NCBI RefSeq assembly: GCF_963668665.1
Contig: NZ_OY764901.1
Coordinates: 548,501-612,500 of the forward strand
Length of the DNA: 64,000 nucleotides
Source: an uncultured Anaeromusa sp.
Lineage (GTDB): Bacteria; Bacillota; Negativicutes; Anaeromusales; Anaeromusaceae
Reading direction: 5' to 3'
Made by a program: the position numbers and the translations under genes. The stretch's first letter is position 1. Every line of letters begins with the position of its first letter. Positions 51,086 through 59,054 of the stretch are shown here, piece by piece. The notes under the pieces were generated by a model. That model searched no databases. It was not told the DNA's origin and saw only the letters and a list, made by a program, of their open reading frames with translations.

Positions 51086-52495
51086 ATGAAAAGGACCATG
51101 TCTAAACTGATACTGCTTGACCACGAAAGCAAAGAGCCTCTTTACATGCAGCTTTATCGCTATTTTCGCACGGAAATCGAGCAAAACAATTTAAAGGAAA
51201 ATCAAAAAATCCCTTCCATCCGCTTTTTGGCGGATAGTTTATCGGTCAGCAAAATCACCGTAGAAAAAGCCTACCAGCAATTGCTCTGTGAAGGATATAT
51301 CACCAGCGGCAATCGTACGCGTTATGCAGTCAACCGCTTTGTAGAAAACGCTTGGCCTTCGCCTGCGCCGCAAAATGCCATTCCCAAAGAACAATCCCCG
51401 CAGGAATTGACGTTTAAATACGATCTGGCCAGTGGTGAAATGGATGCGGACGGCTTTGATTTCTCTCTTTGGAAGAGGTATATCAATAAAGCCTTCTTAG
51501 ATCCAAGCCGTCTCATGCGCTACGGCGACCTCCAAGGCGAAATAGAGCTGCGCAAGGAGATTGTCAACTATATCCGTTCACGAGGTGTTAATTGCCATTA
51601 CGGACAAGTCATTGTCGGCCCTGGCGTACAAAGCCTGTTGAATATTTTGGCCAGCATGCTGAAACCAGAGCATGACGGCATTGCCTTTGAAGAACCAGGC
51701 TTTAAAATGGGTCGCCGCACCTGGGAAGACCGGGGTTTTCAAATTATCCCGGTGCGCCTAAAAAAAGAAGGCATCGATACGGACGAGCTGGCTCGCAGCG
51801 GCGCTCGCCTTGTGTATGTGACACCTTCGCATCAGTTCCCGACCGGTTATATTATGCCAATCGGCGAACGGACGCAGCTTTTAAACTGGGCCCGACAAAC
51901 AGGCTCTACGGTTATTGAAGACGATTATGACAGTGAGTTTCGCTATTTCGGCCGTCCCCTCCCCGCCTTAAAAGGGTTGGATACGGAAGGCTCCGTCATT
52001 TATATGGGCTCCTTTTCCAAGGTCATTCCCCCGTCCATCCGTATTAGCTATATGGTGCTGCCGGAGCAATTGCTGAAAAGCTACCGGGAACGCGCTTCCT
52101 TGTACAACCAAACAACATCCGCCCTAGAGCAGTTGGCTCTAGCCCGTTATATGGCCGACGGCCACCTGGAGCGGCAAATCCGCCGCCTCCGCAAGCTCTA
52201 CAATGAAAAACACGCACTCTTTCTGGAAAGCATCCGGACCATCTTAGGCCAGCAGGTAGCTATTAACGAAACCGAATCCGGCCTCCATCTGGTTTTAACG
52301 GTAAAATCCTCGTTGACGCCAAAAGAATTATACGCACGGGCCTTAGCGAAAGGCTGCCGCATCGCGCTTTTGCAGGATTACTATCTGGGAGAAGCGCCAA
52401 CCTCTCCATCCCAAGTCATCCTTTATTTTTCTAAAATCCCGGCGGAAGAAATGAAAACAGCCATTCAGCTGTTAAAAGAAGCTTGGTTTGAGTAA
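51086..52495 (+). CDS. MocR-family regulator (GntR-HTH fused to PLP aminotransferase-like domain), PdxR-like
   Basis: 469 residues. The N-terminal GntR winged helix is PLYMQLYRYFRTEIEQ and IPSIRFLADSLSVSKITVEKAYQQLLCEGYI. After a linker comes a fold-type I aminotransferase domain with the PLP lysine in YMGSFSKVIPPSIRISYMVLP and VIEDDYDSEFRY. Members sense PLP or aminated ligands; PdxR types control vitamin B6 supply. Its divergence from a pyridoxal kinase and ECF S gene supports a PdxR-like role. The start may instead be the ATG at 51098; neither has an ideal ribosome site. Confidence 0.88.
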   Translation: MKRTMSKLILLDHESKEPLYMQLYRYFRTEIEQNNLKENQKIPSIRFLADSLSVSKITVEKAYQQLLCEGYITSGNRTRYAVNRFVENAWPSPAPQNAIPKEQSPQELTFKYDLASGEMDADGFDFSLWKRYINKAFLDPSRLMRYGDLQGEIELRKEIVNYIRSRGVNCHYGQVIVGPGVQSLLNILASMLKPEHDGIAFEEPGFKMGRRTWEDRGFQIIPVRLKKEGIDTDELARSGARLVYVTPSHQFPTGYIMPIGERTQLLNWARQTGSTVIEDDYDSEFRYFGRPLPALKGLDTEGSVIYMGSFSKVIPPSIRISYMVLPEQLLKSYRERASLYNQTTSALEQLALARYMADGHLERQIRRLRKLYNEKHALFLESIRTILGQQVAINETESGLHLVLTVKSSLTPKELYARALAKGCRIALLQDYYLGEAPTSPSQVILYFSKIPAEEMKTAIQLLKEAWFE

Positions 52496-52578
52496 AACCG
52501 TCGGATTCGCCAAGCCGCTAATCTAACATTTTTAAAATCCCGCATCCACTGGTTATTTAGCGTCTGGAGGTAAACACA

Positions 52579-53208
52579 ATGAACGAGAGTAACAACTATT
52601 GGAATCAATTATATGAATCCCGAAATAATCAAAAACCAGTTTATGATTTATGGCTGGACAAATATGCAGCCATTTTATCGACCTCGAACTCTATTCCTAT
52701 TATTGATTTGGGATGCGGATCTGGAAATAATACATTGTACTTGCAGGAAAGAAACTACAAAGTAATTTCATGCGATTTTTCAAAGGAAGCATTAAAAAAG
52801 CTAGATTTTTTTATAGACAAACCTGACACAAGACTGTTTGACATGAAGGAAGGCTTACCTTTTGAAGATCAAAGCGCCAAAATAGTTATTGCCGATCTTT
52901 CACTGCATTATTTTCGTTGGCTCGAAACCGTAGCCATTGTTGCTGAGATTCAGCGGGTTCTTATGAAAGATGGTTTTTTACTACTGCGAGTTAACTCAGT
53001 AAAAGACACGAACTATGGAGCCGGTCAGGGAACTCTTGTCGAAGAAAATTATTATTGTAAGCAAGGCCGGTTCAAGCGATTCTTCAACAAAGCACAATTA
53101 GACGACCTTTTTCAAAACTGGGAATTTCACTATAGCAGTGAATATGAAATGGCCCGGTATGAAAACACGAAAGTTCTTTGGGAATTGGCCTTGAAAAAGC
53201 ACCTTTGA
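52579..53208 (+). CDS. Class I SAM-dependent methyltransferase, AT-rich
   Basis: 209 residues: IPIIDLGCGSGNNTLYLQERNYKVISCDFSKEAL is the SAM-binding start, IVIADLSLHYFRW follows, and VLMKDGFLLLRVNS is the post-motif. It resembles TehB/Methyltransf_25 proteins. TGGAGGT precedes the ATG. Base composition is visibly more AT-rich than the neighbours (many AAA, ATT and TTT codons), hinting at acquisition by transfer. No partner gene suggests a substrate. Confidence 0.85.
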   Translation: MNESNNYWNQLYESRNNQKPVYDLWLDKYAAILSTSNSIPIIDLGCGSGNNTLYLQERNYKVISCDFSKEALKKLDFFIDKPDTRLFDMKEGLPFEDQSAKIVIADLSLHYFRWLETVAIVAEIQRVLMKDGFLLLRVNSVKDTNYGAGQGTLVEENYYCKQGRFKRFFNKAQLDDLFQNWEFHYSSEYEMARYENTKVLWELALKKHL

Positions 53209-53221
53209 AACTTGCGCAATA

Positions 53222-53265
53222 CAAAAGCCTCCGCCCTGCAAGCGTTCGCAGGACGGAGGCTCATT
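53222..53265. terminator. Bidirectional terminator between the methyltransferase and nitroreductase genes
   Basis: AGCCTCCGCCCTGC and GCAGGACGGAGGCT pair around AAGCGTTC, with A and T flanks. Confidence 0.88.
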
Positions 53266-53281
53266 AATGCCTGACAGAAAT

Positions 53282-53794
53282 TCAGTTTTTATAGCTTTCA
53301 TAGCGAATGCGGTTTGCTTCGAAACGGTCTACAAACTGATTTTCCGCCGAATACCCCAGCGCCAGCATAGCAAAGGGCGTAACTCCCGGAGGCAGTTGAA
53401 ACAATTCGGTAATGTATTTCATCCGGTCTTCTTCCGGCGCAACTCCCATCCATACCGCTCCCAGGCCATTTTCGACGGCGGCTAACAATAGATTTTGCGT
53501 GGCCGCCGCCAAATCCTGCTGCCAGTACTGCGGAAATTTCAACCCGGCTTCGTTTGCCAAGACAATAATGCCTAACGGCGCTTCTTGCATGGGCGATGCA
53601 TACGGATGAGCCTTCGCCAATTTAGCCAGAGTATCTTTGTTTTCCACTACAATAAACTCCCACGGCCGCTGATTCGCTGCTGACGGAGCCTGCATCGCCG
53701 CCCTCAGCAACCGCTCTATCGTTTCTTTTTCCACCAATCTAGCTTCATAACGACGAATGCTCCGGCGTTTTTGAATCGCTTCATAGGTATTCAT
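53282..53794 (-). CDS. Nitroreductase-family FMN oxidoreductase
   Basis: 170 residues of the short nitroreductase type: AIQKRRSIRRYEARLVEKETIERLLRAAMQAPSAANQRPWEF binds FMN phosphate, and LLAAVENGLGAVWMGVAPEE is the second conserved block. Such enzymes reduce nitro compounds and quinones with NAD(P)H. It is divergent from an HxlR regulator over a 123-base gap that contains the HxlR-type operator. Confidence 0.9.
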   Translation of the reverse strand: MNTYEAIQKRRSIRRYEARLVEKETIERLLRAAMQAPSAANQRPWEFIVVENKDTLAKLAKAHPYASPMQEAPLGIIVLANEAGLKFPQYWQQDLAAATQNLLLAAVENGLGAVWMGVAPEEDRMKYITELFQLPPGVTPFAMLALGYSAENQFVDRFEANRIRYESYKN

Positions 53795-53856
53795 AATTCC
53801 ACCATCCTTTTCAGGCTTGTTTAGGTTAATTATATCTGCTATTCTTTATTCATGTA

Positions 53857-53883
53857 AGTATGCACTTTATTGAAAGATACCAT
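53857..53883. promoter_or_regulatory. HxlR-type operator between nitroreductase and hxlR
   Basis: The segment begins AGTATGCACTTTATTGAAAG and continues ATACCAT. It has GTAT...ATAC symmetry and matches the element at 55174-55200 at most positions (GTATGCACTTT, AAGATAC). Confidence 0.7.
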
Positions 53884-53917
53884 GCTTTAATAAAGTTACT
53901 ATCCAAAGGAGAGCATT

Positions 53918-54265
53918 GTGAAAGAAAAAGGCGAACTCAATCTTGATTGTCCGGTAGCCTATACACTATCTGTACTTGGCGGCAAGTGGAAATGGTTGAT
54001 CATCTACATTCTAGCGGAAGAAACGATTCTCCGTTACGGAGAACTAAAAAGAAAATTACCAGGTATTACACATAAAATGCTAAGCCAACAACTCAAGGAA
54101 TTAGAAGCGGAAGAATTGCTTTATCGCAAAGAATACCAGCAAATCCCGCCCAAAGTAGAATACTCACTGACAACACGCGCCCAAACGCTGCTGCCCATTC
54201 TAAAACTAATGTGCGAATGGGGTGCGGCCAATCAGCCAAATACTACTTCCGCCTGCGCTCTATAA
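53918..54265 (+). CDS. HxlR-family transcriptional regulator
   Basis: 115 residues: DCPVAYTLSVLGGKWKWLIIYILAEETILRYGELKRKLPGITHKMLSQQLKELEAEELLYRKEY is a full HxlR winged helix. Cys11 is the conserved thiol used by YodB/CatR/HypR proteins to sense quinones and disulfide stress. The GTG start at 53918 has AAAGGAGA upstream. Its likely targets are the nitroreductase gene, itself, and the flavodoxin-tautomerase unit, which carries the same operator. Confidence 0.9.
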   Translation: MKEKGELNLDCPVAYTLSVLGGKWKWLIIYILAEETILRYGELKRKLPGITHKMLSQQLKELEAEELLYRKEYQQIPPKVEYSLTTRAQTLLPILKLMCEWGAANQPNTTSACAL

Positions 54266-54289
54266 AAGCCCCCCTCAAAAGACGGAGCA

Positions 54290-54331
54290 TAAGCCACTGA
54301 TCACAACGTCTCAGTGGCTTTCGCTTTTTTA
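54290..54331. terminator. Terminator between convergent hxlR and reductase genes
   Basis: AAGCCACTGA and TCAGTGGCTT pair around TCACAACGTC and are followed by a T run. Confidence 0.85.
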
Positions 54332-54874
54332 TAAACTTTCCCCCAGGGTTTTCGCTCGTTCCAAAGCGTCCGTCTTTAGAATCTCGTCTTTATCATGCAT
54401 TCCCGGCACGACAATTACTCCACGATCCTGCCAGCCCATAAACTCCAGCATGAGCTGATACGAGCGAACAATACCTTCAAATACCTTTTCTTCCTTGTCG
54501 CCGCCGGTTACCAACAAAACGCACTCTTTAATCGCCAAGGGCTTTTCAGCGATCAAAAAGGAATACATCTTATCCAGCGCCGCTTTCAGCTGCGTTGGAA
54601 AGGAAAACCAATACAGCGGCGTTGCCAGCACCAGCATATCCGCCGCTGCCAAGTGCGGCGCCAGTTCGTTAAAATCATCAGAAATGGAACACGCCGCGCC
54701 TTTTTTAAAACAGGTCTTACAGTCAATGCAGCCCTTAATCGTTTTATCGGCAGTTGCATATTTCATAACCGTATGGCCCGCCTCCTGCGCTCCCGCAATA
54801 AAGGCATCCGCCAGTTTTTCGCTATTGCCTCCTTTGCGCGGACTTCCTGTCAAAACCAAAATGTTTTTCCCCAT
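54329..54874 (-). CDS. Flavodoxin-fold NAD(P)H-dependent FMN reductase
   Basis: 181 residues: LVLTGSPRKGGNSEKLADAFIAGAQ is the FMN phosphate loop, CIDCKTCFKKGAACSISDDF is a cysteine cluster common in this group, and LATPLYWFSFPTQLKAALDKMYS contacts the flavin ring. Quinone or metal-chelate reductases share this fold. It follows the tautomerase gene by 30 bases, and the unit is preceded by the HxlR-type operator. Confidence 0.9.
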   Translation of the reverse strand: MGKNILVLTGSPRKGGNSEKLADAFIAGAQEAGHTVMKYATADKTIKGCIDCKTCFKKGAACSISDDFNELAPHLAAADMLVLATPLYWFSFPTQLKAALDKMYSFLIAEKPLAIKECVLLVTGGDKEEKVFEGIVRSYQLMLEFMGWQDRGVIVVPGMHDKDEILKTDALERAKTLGESL

Positions 54875-54904
54875 CTTAGTACGCCTCCTTCACTAGGGTT
54901 TGCC

Positions 54905-55093
54905 TTATTTCTTCCTATCCGCAAGCAGCGTCCCGCCGACGCCAATATTCTCCGTGCTGTTTTCTTTCAACAGTACAATAAAAGCCGCCTCCGGCACGCT
55001 CATAATCTCCGCCGCTTCTCGCGTCAACACCTTCGCTAGTTTTCGTTTTTGCTCCACATTCATGAGAGCGCCTTCTATCGTAATAACCGGCAT
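54905..55093 (-). CDS. 4-oxalocrotonate tautomerase-family protein
   Basis: 62 residues, the exact size of 4-OT monomers. Processing leaves catalytic Pro1 (PVITIEGALMNVEQKRKLAK), and an Arg/Lys-rich region follows. It tautomerises enols or other electrophilic keto acids as a hexamer. First gene of a two-gene unit with the FMN reductase under a probable HxlR site. Confidence 0.9.
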   Translation of the reverse strand: MPVITIEGALMNVEQKRKLAKVLTREAAEIMSVPEAAFIVLLKENSTENIGVGGTLLADRKK

Positions 55094-55173
55094 ACTACAT
55101 TCCTCCTGTTAAAGCCGCGTTATGAGAAAGCAGCTTGTTTTTTTCATTATAGCTACATTGCTCTCATTATAAA

Positions 55174-55200
55174 AGTATGCACTTTTTAGGAAGATACTAT
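55174..55200 (-). promoter_or_regulatory. Second HxlR-type operator, upstream of the tautomerase-reductase unit
   Basis: The segment begins AGTATGCACTTTTTAGGAAG and continues ATACTAT. It matches 53857-53883 at 22 of 27 positions by eye and lies about 80 bases before the tautomerase start. Confidence 0.7.
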
Positions 55201-55205
55201 ATAAA

Positions 55206-55257
55206 AAGAAAGTAAAAGCCAACAGCAATAGTTGCTGTTGGCTTTTACTTTCTTTTA
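55206..55257. terminator. Strong terminator after the acyl carrier protein gene
   Basis: AAAGTAAAAGCCAACAGCAA and TTGCTGTTGGCTTTTACTTT form a perfect 20-base-pair stem around TAG. Confidence 0.95.
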
Positions 55258-55267
55258 TCAATACACT

Positions 55268-55516
55268 TTATGCTTCCTGCAGCCGCTTGGCTACGTATTC
55301 AACCGCCGCCGCCAAGGTTTTCAGGTGCAAAATATCCGACCCCTGCATCACAATATCAAAGGCTTCTTCCAAATCGGCCAAAACCCAGCTGAAAGCCAGA
55401 GAATCCAGCCCTAACGAGGACAGTTCCGCTTGCGGAGCAATGTCCTCGGCCTTCAAACCAGGTACTCGTTCCGCTAAAATGCCCCGAATTATTTTTTCAA
55501 TCTCCTTTGTATCCAT
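55268..55516 (-). CDS. Acyl carrier protein
   Basis: 82 residues: LSSLGLDSLAFSWVLADLEEAFDI contains the DSL phosphopantetheine-attachment serine at about residue 39. It is a second-type ACP rather than the housekeeping AcpP, since no fab genes adjoin it. AGGGAGG precedes the ATG. It follows the GNAT-ligase fusion by 22 bases and ends at a strong terminator, so the two form a complete operon in which the ligase may load this carrier. Confidence 0.92.
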   Translation of the reverse strand: MDTKEIEKIIRGILAERVPGLKAEDIAPQAELSSLGLDSLAFSWVLADLEEAFDIVMQGSDILHLKTLAAAVEYVAKRLQEA

Positions 55517-55538
55517 AGTTTGTTCCTCCCTTATTCAT

Positions 55539-58100
55539 TTACTGCTTGGCTAAATTTTGCAGCGCCATTTCGCGCAGCTTAAATTTTTGCACCTTGCCGC
55601 TGGCGGTCAGAGGAAATTCCTCTACGAAGAAAAACATAAAGGGCACCTTGTTTAAGGCAATCCGCTCCCGACAATACCGCTTTAGTTCCAGTACCTTGGC
55701 GGTTTCTCCTTTTTGCAACCGCACAAAGGCCACAATATCTTCGCCGTAATATTCGCTGGGGACGCCAACCACCTGCGCCTCGAGCACCTTGGGGTGCGTC
55801 ATCAAAAAGGTTTCTATTTCCGCAGGGCCTATATTTTCACCGCCGCGGATAATCAAGTCTTTAATGCGCCCCGTGATACGGCAGCATCCTGCCGCATCAA
55901 TGGCAGCCATATCCCCGCTATGCCACCAGCCACCATCATCTACAGCCTTTTGCGTCTCTTCTTCCATCTTATAATACCGCAACATAGTCGACTGTCCGCA
56001 CACACACAGCTCGCCTTCAACGCCCCGGGGGACCTCTTCCGTCGTCCCCGCTTTAACAATGCGCAGTTCCATCCCTGGCAGCGCTGTGCCGACATAGTTT
56101 ATCCTCTCTTCTTGCGGTCTTGTGGGGCCGGCTAAGGACGCAATGATCACTTCCGTGGAGCCGTATAGACAGCTAAATCCGGTTGCTCCCAGCTTCTCAA
56201 TCACCGCCTGTACCAGTTCCGGCGGACAGCTGGCACCCGCCATATCGCCCACGCACAACGAACTTGTGTCATAGGAATTGCGTTCCCATTCCTCCAGCAG
56301 CGCCACAAACATCGTCGGCGTACCGGACAAGCTGGTAACGCCCTGCTCCGCGATCGCCTGCATCACCACGGAAGCTTGGAACCGCTCTACTCCCACCAGC
56401 GTTCCGCCATAATATAGGGCTGTTAAAATCACCGCATTGCCGTAGGCATGAAAGAAAGGCAGCGCCGAACACAACACCGAAGACGTCGTCAGCTCCTGGC
56501 GCTCTCCATAGGCTCTGGCATTACACAGGTACGCCTGCTGGCAATGCACGACTCCTTTAGGCACGCCGGTCGTCCCTGACGTATATTGCAGGACAAATAC
56601 ATCTTGCGAGCGTTCCTCGTTGCAGCGCTGTCTATACACTTCTTCCTCCACAGCAGCTCCGCCAGCCAAGAAATCAGGCCAGAGAAGAACATCCTCGGCT
56701 TCGGCAGAACCAAAAAACACCACCTTACGCAGCTTCGGCAACCGTTCCCGCACCGAACGAAGCACCTCCAGCCAAACCTCTGCACCACTGCCTTGCGCTT
56801 CTAAAAACAGCACCGTCGCATCGGAATGATGCAGTACATACTCCAGCTCATACGCCCGATAATTGGTATTCAGCAGCACCAGCGGCGCCCCGGCTCTAGC
56901 GCAGCCAAACTGCACGGAAAGATATTCCGGAATATTAAACGCCCAGATAGCGGCATGCTCGCCGCGCCCCATCCCCAACGCCATAAGACCCTTGGCCACT
57001 TGCGTCGCTTCTGCATCTAGCTGCGCATACGTATACGAACGATTCTTCTGCGGATATACCGCCGCTGCCTTTTCCGGCCATTTAGCCGCCGCCAAGCGCA
57101 GCACTCCGCCCCACGATTGCGGGCACACTTCCGCCCAGTCCTTCAAAACCAGCGCCTTAATCGCCTTAGCCTTCTTGGTGTACGCATGGATAGTTTTCTC
57201 ATCCACGGCGATGGACACTTTTTGCATCAGCAGGCCGTCCCCGCCGTACCAGCCCGGCAAGACGCCGCCCAGAAAATAGCCCCGCCGCTGCAGTATCTCT
57301 ACCGCCGCCCCGATCGTTTCGTCCCCCAGCCGCAAGAAAGCCTGCAATACCAGCGTCCCGGCTGCGGACGCCTGACTTTCCCACAAGGCTGCCTTCACCT
57401 CAAAATCAGCACCGATGTTAGTAATCGACAAGCGCGCCACACCGGCTCCGGCAAACAACTCGATAGAGCCTTCCGTCACCACCGCCTGCGGCAGCGGAGC
57501 CGTCGCCTCGATAAATGTATATGCCTCTGCCAGATCACCGTAGAGCAAAGCAAACGCTTCTTGATACACCTTCGGCACATACACCGTCTGGCCGCTTTCT
57601 CCGGGTGATGAAAAAATCAGTACCGTCGAGGTTCGCTCGCCGCCCTTGGCAGCGTCTCCCGGCATCAACGCTACTTCTAAGCCAGTTTCATGATAACCCC
57701 GTTTCGTCATCATCATCTGCGTGAACAAATGATTGCAAACCGCTTCGCCCCAAATCTGCTCCAACCCACGCTGGCGCGGAATTTCTGCCAGCGCATATTC
57801 CATCAAGGCAAAGCCTACGGAGGTTTGCCGCCATTCGTGGCACACCATAAGCTGGCCGCATTCATACAGCTTGGGGTTCGGCGGCGTGGAACGGTAAAAA
57901 GCAATATGGCCGATTACCGCTCCGGCATGATTTCTCGCTACCGCCCGCCAGGTAAGCCCATCTTCTTCCTGCCGTACCAGCGCTTTGGGATCATATACCT
58001 CCGCCACCGGATAGGATTCTCCATACACTTCCCGATACAGCGCCACTACCCCAGCAGCATCTCGCGGCTGAAAAAGCGCCAATTCCCATTCCTGCTCCAC
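55539..58100 (-). CDS. GNAT-like acyltransferase fused to an AMP-forming acyl-CoA/acyl-ACP ligase
   Basis: 853 residues. Residues 1-320 match the free-standing GNAT-like protein at 12243-13238 (GEAVCNHLFTQMMMTKRGY, GYFLGGVLPGWYGGDGLLMQ). Residues 330-850 form a complete ANL ligase: P-loop YTSGTTGVPKG (506-516), then HAYGN, YGSTEV, HSGD, KDLIIRGGENI and the catalytic Lys in TASGKVQKFK. The ligase activates a fatty or aryl acid as acyl-adenylate; the GNAT part could then move the acyl group to an amine. GTG start with GAGGTG upstream. Operon with an ACP gene. Acid and acceptor unknown. This domain order is unusual. Confidence 0.88.
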   Translation of the reverse strand: MEQEWELALFQPRDAAGVVALYREVYGESYPVAEVYDPKALVRQEEDGLTWRAVARNHAGAVIGHIAFYRSTPPNPKLYECGQLMVCHEWRQTSVGFALMEYALAEIPRQRGLEQIWGEAVCNHLFTQMMMTKRGYHETGLEVALMPGDAAKGGERTSTVLIFSSPGESGQTVYVPKVYQEAFALLYGDLAEAYTFIEATAPLPQAVVTEGSIELFAGAGVARLSITNIGADFEVKAALWESQASAAGTLVLQAFLRLGDETIGAAVEILQRRGYFLGGVLPGWYGGDGLLMQKVSIAVDEKTIHAYTKKAKAIKALVLKDWAEVCPQSWGGVLRLAAAKWPEKAAAVYPQKNRSYTYAQLDAEATQVAKGLMALGMGRGEHAAIWAFNIPEYLSVQFGCARAGAPLVLLNTNYRAYELEYVLHHSDATVLFLEAQGSGAEVWLEVLRSVRERLPKLRKVVFFGSAEAEDVLLWPDFLAGGAAVEEEVYRQRCNEERSQDVFVLQYTSGTTGVPKGVVHCQQAYLCNARAYGERQELTTSSVLCSALPFFHAYGNAVILTALYYGGTLVGVERFQASVVMQAIAEQGVTSLSGTPTMFVALLEEWERNSYDTSSLCVGDMAGASCPPELVQAVIEKLGATGFSCLYGSTEVIIASLAGPTRPQEERINYVGTALPGMELRIVKAGTTEEVPRGVEGELCVCGQSTMLRYYKMEEETQKAVDDGGWWHSGDMAAIDAAGCCRITGRIKDLIIRGGENIGPAEIETFLMTHPKVLEAQVVGVPSEYYGEDIVAFVRLQKGETAKVLELKRYCRERIALNKVPFMFFFVEEFPLTASGKVQKFKLREMALQNLAKQ

Positions 58101-58212
58101 CGTTACACCTCTTCCCTTAAAAAAGCCTTCTCTGAACCTTTAACACAAGCTTTTGAATTAGAAGTAAGCTTCCATTTATTGCTGCGCTTCTCCTGCCTAC
58201 TTCTAAAACAGT

Positions 58213-58902
58213 TCATTCGATACAAACCGCCGGATTTTGTTCCGGTTTTAGCCATTTGAGGATCTTCTTTATATCCTTTTCCGCCATCGCCACACAGCCG
58301 CTTGTGGGAACACCCGGACCTTTACGGACATGCATAAAAATGGCGCTGCCTTTGCCCGCCACAACCGGCTCGGTATTGTACTCAATAACCAAACCTAGTT
58401 TATATAGCTCATCCTTGCGCCGCATCAGCTCGTACGACTTGGCCGCTGTTTTTCCTACAACCAGTTGGTTATAAAACGGCGAAGCCACATCGTCGATCCA
58501 ATAATGTTGCTTTGTCACTTGTATGTAGGGCATGCTTATAGAGAACGACTCATAGCCAAAAGCTCGGCGCAACTTATACAAGCCCGCTGGCGTAGCGCCG
58601 TCTCCTTCTTGTTTTTGCGCGGCTGAAACCACGCCGCTTCTGCCTAGGTTGACTGGAATGTCTTTGTATTTCACAAGCCATTTTTCATCTTTTTTCTGCC
58701 AAGCCGTCAATGTACCTACCTGCTTGTTTTTATGGTCAGACTGTACCACAATCAGTTGACGCACATCCGCCGGCGCCGCGCCCTCCGGTAACAACGCTGC
58801 AGGCTTTGCTGCTGCACTGGCATGATTACCCGTGATCCCAACCAAAATAACTATAGCGCATAGCAACAAAAAAGTTTTCAAACGATACTTACAGTGCAAC
58901 AT
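58213..58902 (-). CDS. L,D-transpeptidase (YkuD) family protein, exported
   Basis: 229 residues with a signal peptide (TFLLLCAIVILVGITGNHASA). The catalytic block is FMHVRKGPGVPTSGCVAM, carrying the His and Cys of the YkuD fold (SGC motif). It may cross-link peptidoglycan or act as an amidotransferase in the envelope; the Ala/Gly-rich variant resembles ErfK/YafK-like members. AAAGGAGGGGC precedes the ATG at 58902. It lies 112 bases ahead of the ligase fusion on the same strand, so co-transcription is possible but unproven. Confidence 0.86.
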   Translation of the reverse strand: MLHCKYRLKTFLLLCAIVILVGITGNHASAAAKPAALLPEGAAPADVRQLIVVQSDHKNKQVGTLTAWQKKDEKWLVKYKDIPVNLGRSGVVSAAQKQEGDGATPAGLYKLRRAFGYESFSISMPYIQVTKQHYWIDDVASPFYNQLVVGKTAAKSYELMRRKDELYKLGLVIEYNTEPVVAGKGSAIFMHVRKGPGVPTSGCVAMAEKDIKKILKWLKPEQNPAVCIE

Positions 58903-58994
58903 AGCCCCTCCTTTACGCGCTTCAAACATTCCCTATCTAATTTTTACAATTTTAATTGTACGTCATCTTCCCCTCGCTTGCCAGCAACGAAATA

Positions 58995-59046
58995 AAAAAC
59001 ATGACCTCAACCTTCTGTTTTGAAGGGTAAGGTCATGTTTTTTTAT
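58995..59046 (-). terminator. Terminator of the thiazoline/cysteine operon
   Basis: AACATGACCT and AGGTCATGTT arms with an internal CCTT/AAGG pair and A/T flanks, just after the MFS stop. Confidence 0.88.
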
Positions 59047-59054
59047 TTCGTCGC

